From Melioribacter roseus P3M-2 (GTDB taxonomy: Bacteria > Bacteroidota > Ignavibacteria > Ignavibacteriales > Melioribacteraceae): 64,000 bases of DNA. Numbering within the stretch: the first letter of the stretch is position 1; every line of letters starts with the position of its first letter. The translations under genes were made by a program, and so were the position numbers. This document shows positions 9,300-20,307 of the stretch, in pieces. The notes beneath the pieces are model-generated. The model worked only from the letters and a program-made list of their open reading frames with translations, had not been told where the DNA came from and did no database searches. Where the stretch lies: assembly GCF_000279145.1 (NCBI RefSeq), contig NC_018178.1, forward strand, positions 2,765,688 through 2,829,687, given 5' to 3'.

Positions 9300-11015
9300 A
9301 TGAAAAAAGAACTGAAATTGTACGACGTACCCAAAATCGAATCGATTCAGGATATGGCGCTCCGTTCCGGAAATGTTTATGCCGATAAACTTGCGCTGGA
9401 AGACCTTAACAATACGCCGATTTCGAAGTTGACATTTGATGAGTTAAAACTTAGCATATTAAAATTCGGAGCAGCTCTCAAAAAACTCGGCATTAAAGAA
9501 AGAACTCACATTGCTATCATAGGTGAAAACAGAGTTCAATGGGCGCTCGGTTATCTTACGTGCATGACGTTCAATTACGTGGTTGTGCCAATCGACAGAA
9601 ATCTGACCGACAATGAAATATTCAATATACTGCATGAATCGGATTCCGAAGCCGTTATCTTTTCGGGTAACTACTCGAGCGTAATAGCCGAAGGAAAAAA
9701 CGTTCTTAAGAAACTGAAATATTTCATTTGCATGGACGAGACCAAAGAAGACGAAGAATTTTTGTCGATGCCGGAATTGATAAATAAAGCCGAGCCGGCA
9801 AAAGAAAGCGATTTGCCAGAAATCGATCCGAACGCTTTGGCTGAAATTATTTTTACGTCGGGTTCTCTCGGAAGGGCAAAGGGCGTTATGCTTTCCCAAA
9901 AAAATCTTGCTTCGAATTTGATGGATATGGTGAGTATGATTTTAATAACAAAGGAAGACAGATTTTTATCCGTATTGCCAATGCATCATACTTATGAATG
10001 TACATGCGGAATGTTATGCCCTTTGTATGCCGGGGCTTCGGTTCACTATGCCAGGTCGTTAAAAACGGTTGTAGACGACCTTCAAAAAGTTAAAGCGACG
10101 ATCCTGTTGGGAGTTCCGCTTCTGTACGATAAAATGTTTAAGAGAATTGTAAAGGGAATTAAGGAAGATAAAGTAAAATCTTTAATTGTCCCGCCGCTTT
10201 TGAAATTGTCAAATCTGTTTTTGTACGTAGGATTGAGTAAATTCAAAAAGATGATTTTTTCGGAGCTGCACGAGAAATTCGGAGGAGCAATCAGAATATT
10301 TATTGCCGGCGGAGCGGCGCCTGATCCGATGGTTGCAAAAGGATTGAGGGAATTCGGATTTAATTTCATACAGGGTTACGGTTTAACCGAAACCTCTCCG
10401 ATCGTGGCTTTAAACCGTCTCGATAATTTCAAAGACGACGCGGCGGGATTGCCGTTGCCGCACGTGGAGATTACCATAAACCAACCCGACGAAAACGGCA
10501 GCGGCGAAATATGGGTAAAGGGTCCGAATGTTATGATAGGATATTATAAAAACGAAAAAGCCACTTCCGAAGCTTTTTTCGACGGATGGTTTAAAACCGG
10601 GGATGTCGGTTTTATCGACGACGACGGATTTCTGCATATTAACGGCAGAAAGAAAAACGTTATAATATCGAAAAGCGGTAAAAATGTTTATCCCGAAGAA
10701 ATCGAGGACGTTCTCAACCGCAGTCCGTTTATACTCGAATCGATTGTCTACGGCGAAAAAGATCCCAAACAGGACGAAGTAATAGCCGCTCAGATAGTTG
10801 TGGACGCCGAGGCTTTTATTGAACTTTCGGAAAGTAAAGGAATCGATATAACGGACGACCTGATTAAAAAAGTAATCGCAGAAGAAGTTGAAAAAGCAAA
10901 TAAAAACTTGCCGGCTTTTAAGCGAATCATCCGATTTCATATACGAGAACAGGAATTCGAAAAGACAACTACTCAAAAAATCAAAAGATTTCTTGTATTG
11001 AAAAATAACGACTAA
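9300..11015 (+). CDS. AMP-dependent acyl-CoA synthetase (long-chain fatty acid-CoA ligase type)
   Basis: ANL-superfamily adenylating enzyme of 571 residues. The ATP-binding P-loop is slightly divergent (FTSGSLGRAKGVMLS). GYGLTETSP, a TGD segment (KTGDVGFID) and GRKKNVIISKSGKNVYPEEIE cover the adenylate core and hinge, and the catalytic Lys region is near the C-terminus (KTTTQKIKRF). The pattern fits long-chain fatty acyl-CoA ligases of the FAA1/FadD type; chain length is not readable. GGGAG lies just before the start. The 3' end overlaps the convergent SPOR gene by 4 nt. Confidence 0.85.
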   Translation: MKKELKLYDVPKIESIQDMALRSGNVYADKLALEDLNNTPISKLTFDELKLSILKFGAALKKLGIKERTHIAIIGENRVQWALGYLTCMTFNYVVVPIDRNLTDNEIFNILHESDSEAVIFSGNYSSVIAEGKNVLKKLKYFICMDETKEDEEFLSMPELINKAEPAKESDLPEIDPNALAEIIFTSGSLGRAKGVMLSQKNLASNLMDMVSMILITKEDRFLSVLPMHHTYECTCGMLCPLYAGASVHYARSLKTVVDDLQKVKATILLGVPLLYDKMFKRIVKGIKEDKVKSLIVPPLLKLSNLFLYVGLSKFKKMIFSELHEKFGGAIRIFIAGGAAPDPMVAKGLREFGFNFIQGYGLTETSPIVALNRLDNFKDDAAGLPLPHVEITINQPDENGSGEIWVKGPNVMIGYYKNEKATSEAFFDGWFKTGDVGFIDDDGFLHINGRKKNVIISKSGKNVYPEEIEDVLNRSPFILESIVYGEKDPKQDEVIAAQIVVDAEAFIELSESKGIDITDDLIKKVIAEEVEKANKNLPAFKRIIRFHIREQEFEKTTTQKIKRFLVLKNND

Positions 11016-11803
11016 AATAGGTTCGGATTTTTTCTTATAAAATCTACGGCGGCTTGAATCGAATCGAAATAACCGATTCTTACTCGGTGCCACGTACCTC
11101 TGCCGGGGATTACGGCTTTTATCACGAATGCGTTATGCCCGATTCTTTTCAGGCTGTTCGCAACGGATTCGGCTTTCCGTTTACTTCGCCAGGCAGATAC
11201 CTGCACCGTATATTTACCGTCGGATTCGAAAATGAATTTGGAGACTTTTTTCTGGCTACTGTTTGCAGCTTCTTTAATTTCGAGCTTTTCTTCAACAACT
11301 TCCTGAGTGTCTGCCTCAAGCGGTTCGATTGGAGTAAGTACCGTTTCGCCGGTAAACAATCGCGAAGCATTTTCTTTAACTTTCTCCGGCACTACTCCCA
11401 GACGGTCGAGACAATATTCGTATACTTTTTTCATTACATTATTCGAGTCGATCGGAACGGAAGTGATGTCGGAAGGCAAAAGGCTTCTTAAATTATTATC
11501 CGTAATAAGTTTCATTTGTTTGTCGTAGTAGAGTCTTCCGATAATAGTGCCTCTGCCTGCGGGTATATCGAATAGAGTTTGGGTTTTAAGATAGATGACG
11601 TCAACCCCGTTAATTTTATGCGAAGCCGGAAAATATTCCATGTAAATTACGGTAATATTGTCCGATACTTTTTTTAACGAAGTTGTATCCACATAAATTT
11701 TATGGGTGTCCGTATCGGCAATATTGACCCATTTGCTTTCGAGCATTTGTCCGAACGACGTAGTTACCGCCAGTAAACAGATAAATAGTAATTGTCTCTT
11801 CAT
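11012..11803 (-). CDS. Secreted SPOR-domain protein
   Basis: The 263-residue product has a signal peptide (MKRQLLFICLLAVTTSFGQ), a central beta-rich region of unknown type (about 20-190), a charged linker and a C-terminal SPOR domain (about 198-263: GKYTVQVSAWRSKRKAESVANSL followed by HRVRIGYF). SPOR domains bind denuded glycan strands of peptidoglycan, often at division septa. The central region resembles surface-adhesin E-like modules in its VDTTSL and YFP pattern, but this is weak. It converges on the ligase gene and diverges from the esterase-fold gene at 11852. Confidence 0.75.
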   Translation of the reverse strand: MKRQLLFICLLAVTTSFGQMLESKWVNIADTDTHKIYVDTTSLKKVSDNITVIYMEYFPASHKINGVDVIYLKTQTLFDIPAGRGTIIGRLYYDKQMKLITDNNLRSLLPSDITSVPIDSNNVMKKVYEYCLDRLGVVPEKVKENASRLFTGETVLTPIEPLEADTQEVVEEKLEIKEAANSSQKKVSKFIFESDGKYTVQVSAWRSKRKAESVANSLKRIGHNAFVIKAVIPGRGTWHRVRIGYFDSIQAAVDFIRKNPNLF

Positions 11804-11851
11804 TTAATTGACATTATCGATTATATTTGGATAGTAATTTAAGGATTTCTG

Positions 11852-12574
11852 ATGGAAGAAACATATCATAAATGGTATTCGCAATTTCTCAAAAGAGATT
11901 TGGAAATGCTGGTTTTTGGCGAGTTTGGAGAACCGGTAATTCTGTTCCCTCATAAAAAAGGCCGCTTTTACGATTGTAAAGACAACGGCATGATTTCGGC
12001 GCTCGAAGATTTAATCGTAAGCAGAAAAATAAAAGTCTATTGTCCCGATACGATTGACGAGGATAGCTGGTACAATTTCGAAGCGCACCCTTCGGAAAGA
12101 GTAAAGAAACACCTTCTGTACGAAAGTACTATAATCAAAGACGTAATCGAATTTACCAAATACGATACGGGAAAAGATCGTGTTATTTTGGGCGGCGTCG
12201 ATCTCGGGGGTTATCATGCTCTGAATTTGTCGCTTAAACATCCCGAACTGGTTTCGGCTATGATTTCAGTTAACGGCTTTTACGATATCAAACAATTCAT
12301 CATGGGATATTACGACGAAGATTGCTATTTCAATAACCCGTTCGACTATTTGCCGAATTTGACGGACAGAAAATATCTCGATCCGATCGAGAAGATTAAA
12401 TTTATCTTCGGCGTTATCGAAGGCGATTTATCGATGCGCGAAAACCTCGAAATCTCTTCGATATTCAAATTGAAAAAAATCGGTCATCGTCTCGATATCA
12501 GGAACGACGTACCGAACGGTTGGGACGGATGGAATAAGTTGATGAATGAATATTTGAAACAATTATTTGATTAA
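11852..12574 (+). CDS. Esterase-fold protein (COG4947-like) with Asp at the nucleophile position
   Basis: The 240-residue protein starts EETYHKWYSQFLKRDLEMLVFGEFGEPVILFP, which resembles the COG4947 group of putative esterases, and keeps the alpha/beta-hydrolase layout (oxyanion strand, nucleophile elbow about residue 118, C-terminal HRLDIRNDVPNGWDGW segment with candidate acid and base residues). The elbow reads G-V-D-L-G-G rather than the Gly-x-Ser-x-Gly expected in relatives; the codon is GAT. The protein therefore either uses Asp as nucleophile or has lost serine-esterase activity. Cytoplasmic, no signal peptide. Substrate unknown. Confidence 0.7.
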   Translation: MEETYHKWYSQFLKRDLEMLVFGEFGEPVILFPHKKGRFYDCKDNGMISALEDLIVSRKIKVYCPDTIDEDSWYNFEAHPSERVKKHLLYESTIIKDVIEFTKYDTGKDRVILGGVDLGGYHALNLSLKHPELVSAMISVNGFYDIKQFIMGYYDEDCYFNNPFDYLPNLTDRKYLDPIEKIKFIFGVIEGDLSMRENLEISSIFKLKKIGHRLDIRNDVPNGWDGWNKLMNEYLKQLFD

Positions 12575-12639
12575 TTTGCAAATTTGACTTGATACTAATC
12601 GGTATAACGATTAATTTTGCAGAGCCAATTCAAAAAAGT

Positions 12640-12725
12640 GCCGAAGTGGCGGAATTGGTAGACGCGCTGGACTCAAAATCCAGTGGGGCTCACACCCCGT
12701 GCCGGTTCGACTCCGGCCTTCGGTA
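12640..12725 (+). tRNA. tRNA-Leu(CAA)
   Basis: An 86-nt class II tRNA. The acceptor GCCGAAG pairs with CTTCGGT (the 1-72 pair is G-U), the D-arm is GGCGGAATTGGTAGACGCG, and the anticodon stem CTGGA/TCCAG frames loop CTCAAAA (anticodon CAA, reading UUG). The long variable arm pairs GGGG with CCCC, and the T-arm is GCCGG-TTCGACT-CCGGC. Discriminator A follows; CCA is not encoded. Confidence 0.95.
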
Positions 12726-12745
12726 CAAAATTAAAAAACCTTCCA

Positions 12746-12927
12746 ATGTATTACGTCTATGCCATATCAAGTTTGAAGAGAATTACATTTATGTGGGAAT
12801 GACCAACAATCCTGAAAGAAGACTTGAAGAACACAACAGAGGCAAAAATAGAACAACAGCGCCTTACCGACCTTTTGAAATGATATATCTCGAAAAATGC
12901 AGCAACAGACAAAAGCAGTATAATTAG
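12746..12927 (+). pseudogene. Remnant of a small GIY-YIG endonuclease-domain gene
   Basis: ATG 12746 opens MYYVYAISSLKR and then leaves frame; the next frame continues NYIYVGMTNNPERRLEEHNRG and RPFEMIYLEKC, together a typical small GIY-YIG domain (UvrC/YhbQ type: YVYAI..., YVGMT, R and E residues). One A seems lost in AGAGAATTAC (about 12777-12783). The 3' part also breaks: after NRQ it stops within four codons, where relatives continue with an EARKREK-type helix. It begins 20 nt after the tRNA. A longer open frame through the tRNA (from 12589) exists but is an artefact of tRNA sequence. Confidence 0.75.
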
Positions 12928-13000
12928 GATTGTTCGAAATTTGTTATAAAATAATAATATTATACTATTATTGGTTAATAAAAAAAATAGGATTACCTAT

Positions 13001-14434
13001 ATGAAAGTATTAATTACTTTTTTGTTGCTGTTCTGCGCTTCGGGTTTTTTAAATGTTTCGTCTGGAAACGAAATTCAAAAAAAACGATTGATTGTATTGA
13101 CTGATATAGAAGCCGACCCCGACGATACTCAGTCATTGGTAAGGCTGCTGCTTTATTCAAACGAAATTGATATAAAAGGACTAATAGCTACAACTTCGTG
13201 CTGGCACACAGATAGGGTTAACCCGGAATCTATAAAACGAATTATAAACGGATATGCAAAAGTACGCGACAATCTCTTATTACATGAAAAAGGTTTTCCC
13301 GAAGCGGAAAAATTATTGCAACTGGTTAAAAGCGGACTTCCGTTATATGGTATGTCGGGAGTCGGAGAAGGAAAAGATTCGGAAGGGTCGGATTGGATTA
13401 TTAAAGTTTTGAAAGAAGACGATAAAAGGCCGCTCTGGATAGCCGTATGGGGAGGCGTAAATACACTTGCTCAGGCATTGTTTAAAATAAAAAATACACA
13501 CTCGCAAGAAGATGCTGACAGATTGATTCGCAAGCTTAGGGTTTATACAATTTCTGACCAGGACGACAGCGGAATTTGGATCAGAAATAATTTCCCTGAT
13601 CTGTTTTATATAGTTTCCCCAGGCGACGATTACGGCGCGGCTACATGGACGGGAATTAATTCGTATATAGAAGGAATTGACAACACAACTATCAGCAACG
13701 GTTGGTTAGCAGAAAACATTCAGCAAAATCACGGTACTCTCGGCGCTCTCTATCCCGATGTCTCTTGGGGTATGGAAGGAGACACGCCTTCTTTTCTTTC
13801 GTTAATTCCGAATGGATTAAATAATCCCGAACACCCCGATTGGGGAGGCTGGGGAGGACGATATGAACTTTATATCCCTGATTTTTCTAAAATGAAAGAC
13901 GGTAACTCTATCGTTACAATCGCGCCCGAAACACGTCTTATCTGGACAAACGCCTACGACAATTACATCCCTTATGTAAAAAATGAATACGGACGCACAG
14001 TAAAACCGGATACAAATGCTTTTTACGATTTCAAGGTTACTTTATGGCGTTGGCGCGACGAGATTCAAAATGATTTCGCTGCTCGAATGGATTGGTGCGT
14101 TAAATCTTATGCGGACGCCAATCACCCGCCGGAGCCGGTACTTTCGCATCCGGACTCAATTACTGTTAAATCAGGCGTAACTTTTAGTCTCGACGCTTTC
14201 AAAACATACGATCCCGACGGCGACAGCTTTAGCTTTCTGTGGTTCCATTATCCCGAAGCGAGTACTTACAAAACTCTTATCAAGGTAAACGGCGCTGAAA
14301 ATTCACATAACGTTGTCTTTACTGCTCCTTCGGTGGTTAAACCGGAGACTGCTCATATAATTCTTAAGGTTACCGACAGGGGACGCCCTCCATTAACGCG
14401 TTATAAAAGGATTGTGGTTACAATTGTGCCGTAA
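13001..14434 (+). CDS. Secreted DUF1593 protein (nucleoside hydrolase-like fold)
   Basis: A signal peptide (MKVLITFLLLFCASGFLNVSSG) precedes a DUF1593 domain. The start RLIVLTDIEADPDDTQSL, with its cluster of Asp, resembles the Ca-binding DTDxxxDD motif of inosine-uridine nucleoside hydrolases. GGVNTLAQAL, SDQDDSG and WGGWGGRYELY are typical of this family. Residues about 385-477 look like an Ig/cadherin-like beta domain (DAFKTYDPDGDSFSFLW), the usual C-terminal companion in DUF1593 proteins. I chose ATG 13001 over the upstream TTG 12971 because the signal peptide begins there. Many such genes sit with polysaccharide degradation loci; a substrate cannot be named. Confidence 0.82.
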   Translation: MKVLITFLLLFCASGFLNVSSGNEIQKKRLIVLTDIEADPDDTQSLVRLLLYSNEIDIKGLIATTSCWHTDRVNPESIKRIINGYAKVRDNLLLHEKGFPEAEKLLQLVKSGLPLYGMSGVGEGKDSEGSDWIIKVLKEDDKRPLWIAVWGGVNTLAQALFKIKNTHSQEDADRLIRKLRVYTISDQDDSGIWIRNNFPDLFYIVSPGDDYGAATWTGINSYIEGIDNTTISNGWLAENIQQNHGTLGALYPDVSWGMEGDTPSFLSLIPNGLNNPEHPDWGGWGGRYELYIPDFSKMKDGNSIVTIAPETRLIWTNAYDNYIPYVKNEYGRTVKPDTNAFYDFKVTLWRWRDEIQNDFAARMDWCVKSYADANHPPEPVLSHPDSITVKSGVTFSLDAFKTYDPDGDSFSFLWFHYPEASTYKTLIKVNGAENSHNVVFTAPSVVKPETAHIILKVTDRGRPPLTRYKRIVVTIVP

Positions 14435-14454
14435 TTCAAAATAATTTTCTCTTT

Positions 14455-14485
14455 TTGGAATTTAGACGGATTCTTGCTAATTTTA
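14455..14485 (+). promoter_or_regulatory. Candidate promoter of atpDC
   Basis: TTGGAA (14455-14460), a 17-nt spacer and TAATTTTA (14478-14485), close to the Bacteroidetes -33/-7 form TTG/TAnnTTTG, lie 34 nt before atpD. The last base of the -7 element deviates. Confidence 0.4.
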
Positions 14486-14515
14486 ACATCAAAATTTTTC
14501 AAAATAGGTAGATAA

Positions 14516-16329
<1,814 letters not shown>

Positions 16330-16330
16330 A

Positions 16331-16363
16331 AAAAGGTCATCTCCTGTAAAGAGATGACCTTTT
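16331..16363. terminator. Bidirectional terminator between atpC and superoxide dismutase
   Basis: AAAAGGTCATCTC pairs perfectly with GAGATGACCTTTT around a 7-nt loop, giving A/T-flanked stems that can serve both convergent genes. Confidence 0.9.
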
Positions 16364-16383
16364 AAAGTTAATACTTGCCTTTA

Positions 16384-17106
16384 TTATTTAACAGAATCGA
16401 ATCTTTTAGCTACTTCGTCCCAATTTACGACGTTCCACCAATTAGTGATGTATTCCGGTCTGCGGTTTTGATATTTCAGGTAGTAGGCATGTTCCCATAC
16501 GTCCAGCCCCATTACAGGGAAACCCTGAACTTCGGCTACATCCATTAACGGATTGTCCTGATTGGGCGTCGATGTTACGACGAGTTTGCCGTTGCTCAAT
16601 ACTAACCAGGCCCAGCCGGATCCGAAACGCGTCGCAGCCGCATTGTTGAATGTTTCTTTGAATTTTTCGAACGAGTCGAAAGTTCCGTTAATTGCGTCTG
16701 CCAGAGCGCCCGTGGGCTCGCCCCCTTTATTCGGTCCCATTATCTGCCAGAACATCGAATGGTTATAATGTCCGCCGCCGTTATTGCGAATGGCAACCGG
16801 AAGTTTGGAAACTGTTTTGAATAACTCTTCGAGAGATTTACCCTCGTATTCCGTCCCTTCTACGGCTTTGTTGAGGTTATTTACATAGCCCGCATGATGT
16901 TTGTCGTGATGTATTTCCATTGTGCGCGCATCTATATACGGTTCCAAAGCGTCGAAGGCGTATGGCAATGCCGGTAATTCGAATTTACTCATAATATTTT
17001 TACTCCTGTTGTTAATGATATTATTATTTGAAAAATTATCAAATTTATTTATGATTGGCGTTAAGGAAAAGATTCCCAGCGCCGAAAGAAATTTTCTTCG
17101 TTCCAT
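16384..17106 (-). CDS. Fe/Mn superoxide dismutase with Tat-like N-terminal extension
   Basis: The enzyme body (from residue 39, [21 protein letters not shown]) is a standard Fe/Mn SOD with metal ligands in [19 protein letters not shown] and [10 protein letters not shown]. It converts superoxide to peroxide and oxygen. The longer frame adds 38 residues that begin [11 protein letters not shown], a twin-arginine-like signal. Both starts have ribosome-binding sites: GAGGG before ATG 17106 and AGGAG about 10 nt before ATG 16992. Two products, one exported and one cytoplasmic, are possible. Metal choice cannot be read with confidence. Confidence 0.9.
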   Translation of the reverse strand: MERRKFLSALGIFSLTPIINKFDNFSNNNIINNRSKNIMSKFELPALPYAFDALEPYIDARTMEIHHDKHHAGYVNNLNKAVEGTEYEGKSLEELFKTVSKLPVAIRNNGGGHYNHSMFWQIMGPNKGGEPTGALADAINGTFDSFEKFKETFNNAAATRFGSGWAWLVLSNGKLVVTSTPNQDNPLMDVAEVQGFPVMGLDVWEHAYYLKYQNRRPEYITNWWNVVNWDEVAKRFDSVK

Positions 17107-17121
17107 TATAACCCTCTGAAT

Positions 17122-17499
17122 TTACACTCCGAACGATTCGCCGCAGCCGCAGGTTTTCTTTGCATTCGGATTATTGAAAACAAATCCTCTGCCGTTCAAA
17201 CCGTCGCTGAAATCGAGCACAGTGCCGCTCAGATAAAAGAGGCTTTTGCCGTCTATGTATAATTTCAAGCCGCCTTTTTCGATAACTGCGTCGCCTTCTT
17301 TCGGTTCGGCGTCGAATCCGAGTTGATAAGTCAAGCCTGAACAGCCTCCGCCTTTAACTCCGACACGGAGTCCGTGCGTATCCGGAATATTATTTTCCTT
17401 TTTAAGTCTGTTAACCTCATTGATGGCTTTTTCAGTTATATCTATTTCCGATTTAATGTTTGTTTCGGTAGTCATATTAGAAACCCTTTCTAATTTCAT
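17122..17499 (-). CDS. A-type iron-sulfur carrier (IscA/ErpA/HesB family)
   Basis: A 125-residue protein with an N-terminal extension (about 17 residues) and the A-type fold. The three cluster-binding Cys are in GGGCSGLTY and CGCGESF near the C-terminus. It carries Fe-S clusters to apo-enzymes, which fits the neighbouring complex I genes. It may start at the annotated ATG or at the internal ATG 17475 (MTTETNIK). The start overlaps the upstream 95-residue gene by 4 nt, so they form one transcript. Confidence 0.9.
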   Translation of the reverse strand: MKLERVSNMTTETNIKSEIDITEKAINEVNRLKKENNIPDTHGLRVGVKGGGCSGLTYQLGFDAEPKEGDAVIEKGGLKLYIDGKSLFYLSGTVLDFSDGLNGRGFVFNNPNAKKTCGCGESFGV

Positions 17500-17783
17500 G
17501 CTGCTGTATCTGTAACATTATCAGACGGCAAAAAATTCAAAAACCAGGCGTTATTGGAAATTTTTTTCAAAATATTTTCGCCTACGAGATAATCCGCAAA
17601 ATCGTAGGCTAATTTTTCCGACTCGGTGTAAGAAAGCTTTTTGCCTTTCGATTCGAAGTATGCTTTTATAGCGTATTGTAAATCTCTGAGGAATATATTC
17701 GATTTCTCTTCGATCGGATATTTGCCTTTCATAAAATTGAGAAATATTACTTTCGAGTTCTTCAATTCGTCCAGACAATTCAT
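17496..17783 (-). CDS. Conserved hypothetical protein, 95 aa
   Basis: I do not recognise this protein. It is small, without signal peptide or membrane segment, mostly helical in appearance, with charged and aromatic residues ([20 protein letters not shown]). AAGGAGTTAAT before ATG 17783 supports the start, and its TGA overlaps the ATG of the Fe-S carrier gene, which suggests translational coupling and possibly a related role. Confidence 0.6.
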   Translation of the reverse strand: MNCLDELKNSKVIFLNFMKGKYPIEEKSNIFLRDLQYAIKAYFESKGKKLSYTESEKLAYDFADYLVGENILKKISNNAWFLNFLPSDNVTDTAA

Positions 17784-17944
17784 ATTAACTCCTTAAAAAT
17801 TTAATAATTATCGAGCCGTAAACTAAAAAAATGATGCGAATAAAAAAAGAAGTTAAATTTATCCTAATTTTTTTATAATTTTGTGTAATATGTTATTTTC
17901 AAAATAGATTAAACACCAAAATATATAAATAGGTTCATAGTAAG

Positions 17945-18007
17945 ATGGGGGAGATTCAAGAATTAACTATTTCTAACAACAATAGTTGGAGTAACTATGG
18001 TAAGTAG
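17945..18007 (+). other. Possible leader peptide and hairpin before hppA
   Basis: ATG 17945 opens a 20-codon frame that ends at TAG 18005-18007, overlapping the hppA start by 11 nt. Within it AACTATT (17965-17971) pairs with AATAGTT (17981-17987), a 7-bp hairpin just before the hppA GGAG site. It could be chance; no ribosome-binding site for the short frame is obvious. Confidence 0.2.
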
Positions 18008-20186
18008 TATATTTTGGCTTGTTCCCGTTTCCTCTATTCTGGCTCTCGGATTCGCCTGGTTTTTCTTTTCACAAATGATGAAAGAAAGCGAAGGCACCGA
18101 CAAAATGAAAAGCATAGCTTCTTATGTGCGTGAGGGAGCTATGGCATATCTGAGACAACAGTATAAAGTTGTCGGAATCTTTTTCCTCGTTATAATGGTA
18201 ATCTTTTTGATTCTTGCATATGGTTTCAATGTGCAGAATCCATGGGTTCCTTTTGCGTTTATCACGGGCGGTTTCTTCTCGGGTTTGTCCGGATTTTTCG
18301 GAATGAAAACCGCTACATACGCATCTGCGCGTACGGCTAATGCCGCAAAGGAATCATTAAATAAAGGGCTTCGCGTTGCATTCAGAAGCGGCGCGGTAAT
18401 GGGACTTGTAGTAGTCGGTCTCGGTTTGCTCGACATTTCAATCTGGTTCCTGATCTTAAATGCAGTCTATCCGGCTGCTACCGACGCTCATAATTTGGTA
18501 GTTGTAACGACTACAATGTTGACTTTCGGAATGGGAGCTTCCACACAGGCGCTTTTTGCAAGAGTGGGAGGCGGTATTTTTACAAAAGCTGCAGACGTAG
18601 GCGCCGACCTTGTCGGTAAAGTAGAAGCCGGAATTCCGGAAGACGATCCGCGGAATCCAGCAACAATTGCCGATAACGTAGGCGACAATGTTGGAGACGT
18701 GGCCGGAATGGGCGCAGACCTTTATGAATCGTATTGCGGTTCGATTCTGGCTACCGCGGCTCTTGGAGCGGCTGCATTCATAGACGCCCCTGATTTACAA
18801 ATGAAAGCTGTTTTGGCGCCGATGCTCGTAGCGGCAGTCGGTATTATTCTTTCGATTGTCGGTATTTTTGTCGTAAGAACTAAAGAAGACGCAACGCAAA
18901 AAGATTTATTGAATTCGTTATCGCGCGGTATTAATTTCAGCTCGGTTCTTATAGTTGTTTTTTCGCTTGTTATTGTAAAATTACTCGGACTTGAAAATGC
19001 ATGGGGCATCTGGGGTTCGATCGTTACTGGTCTCGTTACGGGTATTGTTATAGGAAAAGCAACCGAATATTATACATCGCATTCGTATAAACCGACTCAG
19101 AAGATAGCCGATTCTGCTCAAACCGGTCCCGCTACGGTTATCATTTCCGGTTTAGGCGTAGGAATGTTATCGACTGCAATTCCTGTTCTTGCCGTAGCGG
19201 TCGGTATTATTCTAGCATTCTTGTTTGCCACAGGATTTGACATAACAAATATTAATATGGGACTTTACGGCATCGGTATTGCCGCAGTCGGAATGCTTTC
19301 GACGCTCGGTATTACACTTGCAACCGACGCATACGGACCGATTGCAGATAATGCGGGCGGTAATGCGGAAATGAGCGGTCTCGGTCCAGAAGTTCGTAAA
19401 AGAACCGACGCGCTGGACGCTCTCGGAAATACAACCGCGGCTACGGGAAAAGGCTTTGCTATCGGATCGGCTGCACTGACTGCTCTGGCTCTGTTGGCTT
19501 CCTACGTTGAAGAAGTTAAAATCGGTTTGATTAGAGCCGGTCAAACAGTTCTCGAAATCGGCGGCGAAACAATAGAGACGCAAAGAGCTTCAATAATGGA
19601 TTTTATGAATTATTACAACATCAATCTGATGAATCCGAATGTTTTGATAGGAGTATTTATCGGTTCGATGATGGCGTTTATGTTCTGCGGTCTTACAATG
19701 AACGCAGTCGGCAGGGCGGCAGGTAAAATGGTCGACGAAGTGCGCCGTCAATTCAGAGAAATCAAAGGCATTCTCGAAGGCAAAGCCGAACCTGATTATG
19801 CAAGCTGCGTTGCAATATCGACTAAAGGAGCTCAACACGAAATGGTGCTTCCGTCGATGCTCGCCATCCTTGCTCCGATTGTAACCGGTATTATTTTCGG
19901 CGTATCCGGCGTTATGGGATTATTGGTCGGCGGTCTCGGCGCGGGATTCGTGCTCGCAATTTTCATGGCTAATTCCGGCGGCGCATGGGATAACGCAAAG
20001 AAATATATCGAGGAAGGACATCTCGGCGGTAAAGGTTCCGAAGCTCACAAAGCCGCTGTTATCGGCGATACCGTAGGCGATCCTTTCAAAGATACTTCCG
20101 GTCCCAGCCTTAACATTCTTATTAAATTAATGAGCATGGTTGCCATCGTAATGTCGGGATTTACCGTAGTATTTCACATTCTTTAA
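17997..20186 (+). CDS. hppA: Membrane-bound ion-pumping pyrophosphatase, K+-dependent subtype
   Basis: 729 residues with about 16 membrane helices. The substrate site [19 protein letters not shown] and the C-terminal [17 protein letters not shown] motif identify a membrane pyrophosphatase, which couples PPi hydrolysis to H+ or Na+ transport. The residue that separates the subfamilies is Ala in [10 protein letters not shown] (Lys in K+-independent enzymes), and Gly follows three residues on, so K+-dependence is expected. Whether it pumps Na+, H+ or both cannot be decided from what I can see. GGAG precedes the ATG. A terminator follows. Confidence 0.95.
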   Translation: MVSSIFWLVPVSSILALGFAWFFFSQMMKESEGTDKMKSIASYVREGAMAYLRQQYKVVGIFFLVIMVIFLILAYGFNVQNPWVPFAFITGGFFSGLSGFFGMKTATYASARTANAAKESLNKGLRVAFRSGAVMGLVVVGLGLLDISIWFLILNAVYPAATDAHNLVVVTTTMLTFGMGASTQALFARVGGGIFTKAADVGADLVGKVEAGIPEDDPRNPATIADNVGDNVGDVAGMGADLYESYCGSILATAALGAAAFIDAPDLQMKAVLAPMLVAAVGIILSIVGIFVVRTKEDATQKDLLNSLSRGINFSSVLIVVFSLVIVKLLGLENAWGIWGSIVTGLVTGIVIGKATEYYTSHSYKPTQKIADSAQTGPATVIISGLGVGMLSTAIPVLAVAVGIILAFLFATGFDITNINMGLYGIGIAAVGMLSTLGITLATDAYGPIADNAGGNAEMSGLGPEVRKRTDALDALGNTTAATGKGFAIGSAALTALALLASYVEEVKIGLIRAGQTVLEIGGETIETQRASIMDFMNYYNINLMNPNVLIGVFIGSMMAFMFCGLTMNAVGRAAGKMVDEVRRQFREIKGILEGKAEPDYASCVAISTKGAQHEMVLPSMLAILAPIVTGIIFGVSGVMGLLVGGLGAGFVLAIFMANSGGAWDNAKKYIEEGHLGGKGSEAHKAAVIGDTVGDPFKDTSGPSLNILIKLMSMVAIVMSGFTVVFHIL

Positions 20187-20212
20187 GAAATAAAATATTC
20201 TTTTTATCAAGG

Positions 20213-20246
20213 GGCGGTTCTCTCTATTAAGAGTACCGCCTTTTTT
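20213..20246 (+). terminator. Terminator of hppA
   Basis: GGCGGT and CTCT pair with AGAG and ACCGCC across one T-T mismatch, followed by six T residues. Confidence 0.85.
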
Positions 20247-20307
20247 ATGCGTTAACGTGCAATATCTAAACGGAGGAAAATAAAATGTCGAAAAACCGGA
20301 AAAATGG

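Noticed and set aside
12589..12927. A 112-codon open frame running through the tRNA
   Set aside because: Its first half is the usual spurious translation of a leucine tRNA (AELVDALDSKSSGAHTPCRFDSG); only the part after 12746 is a gene remnant.
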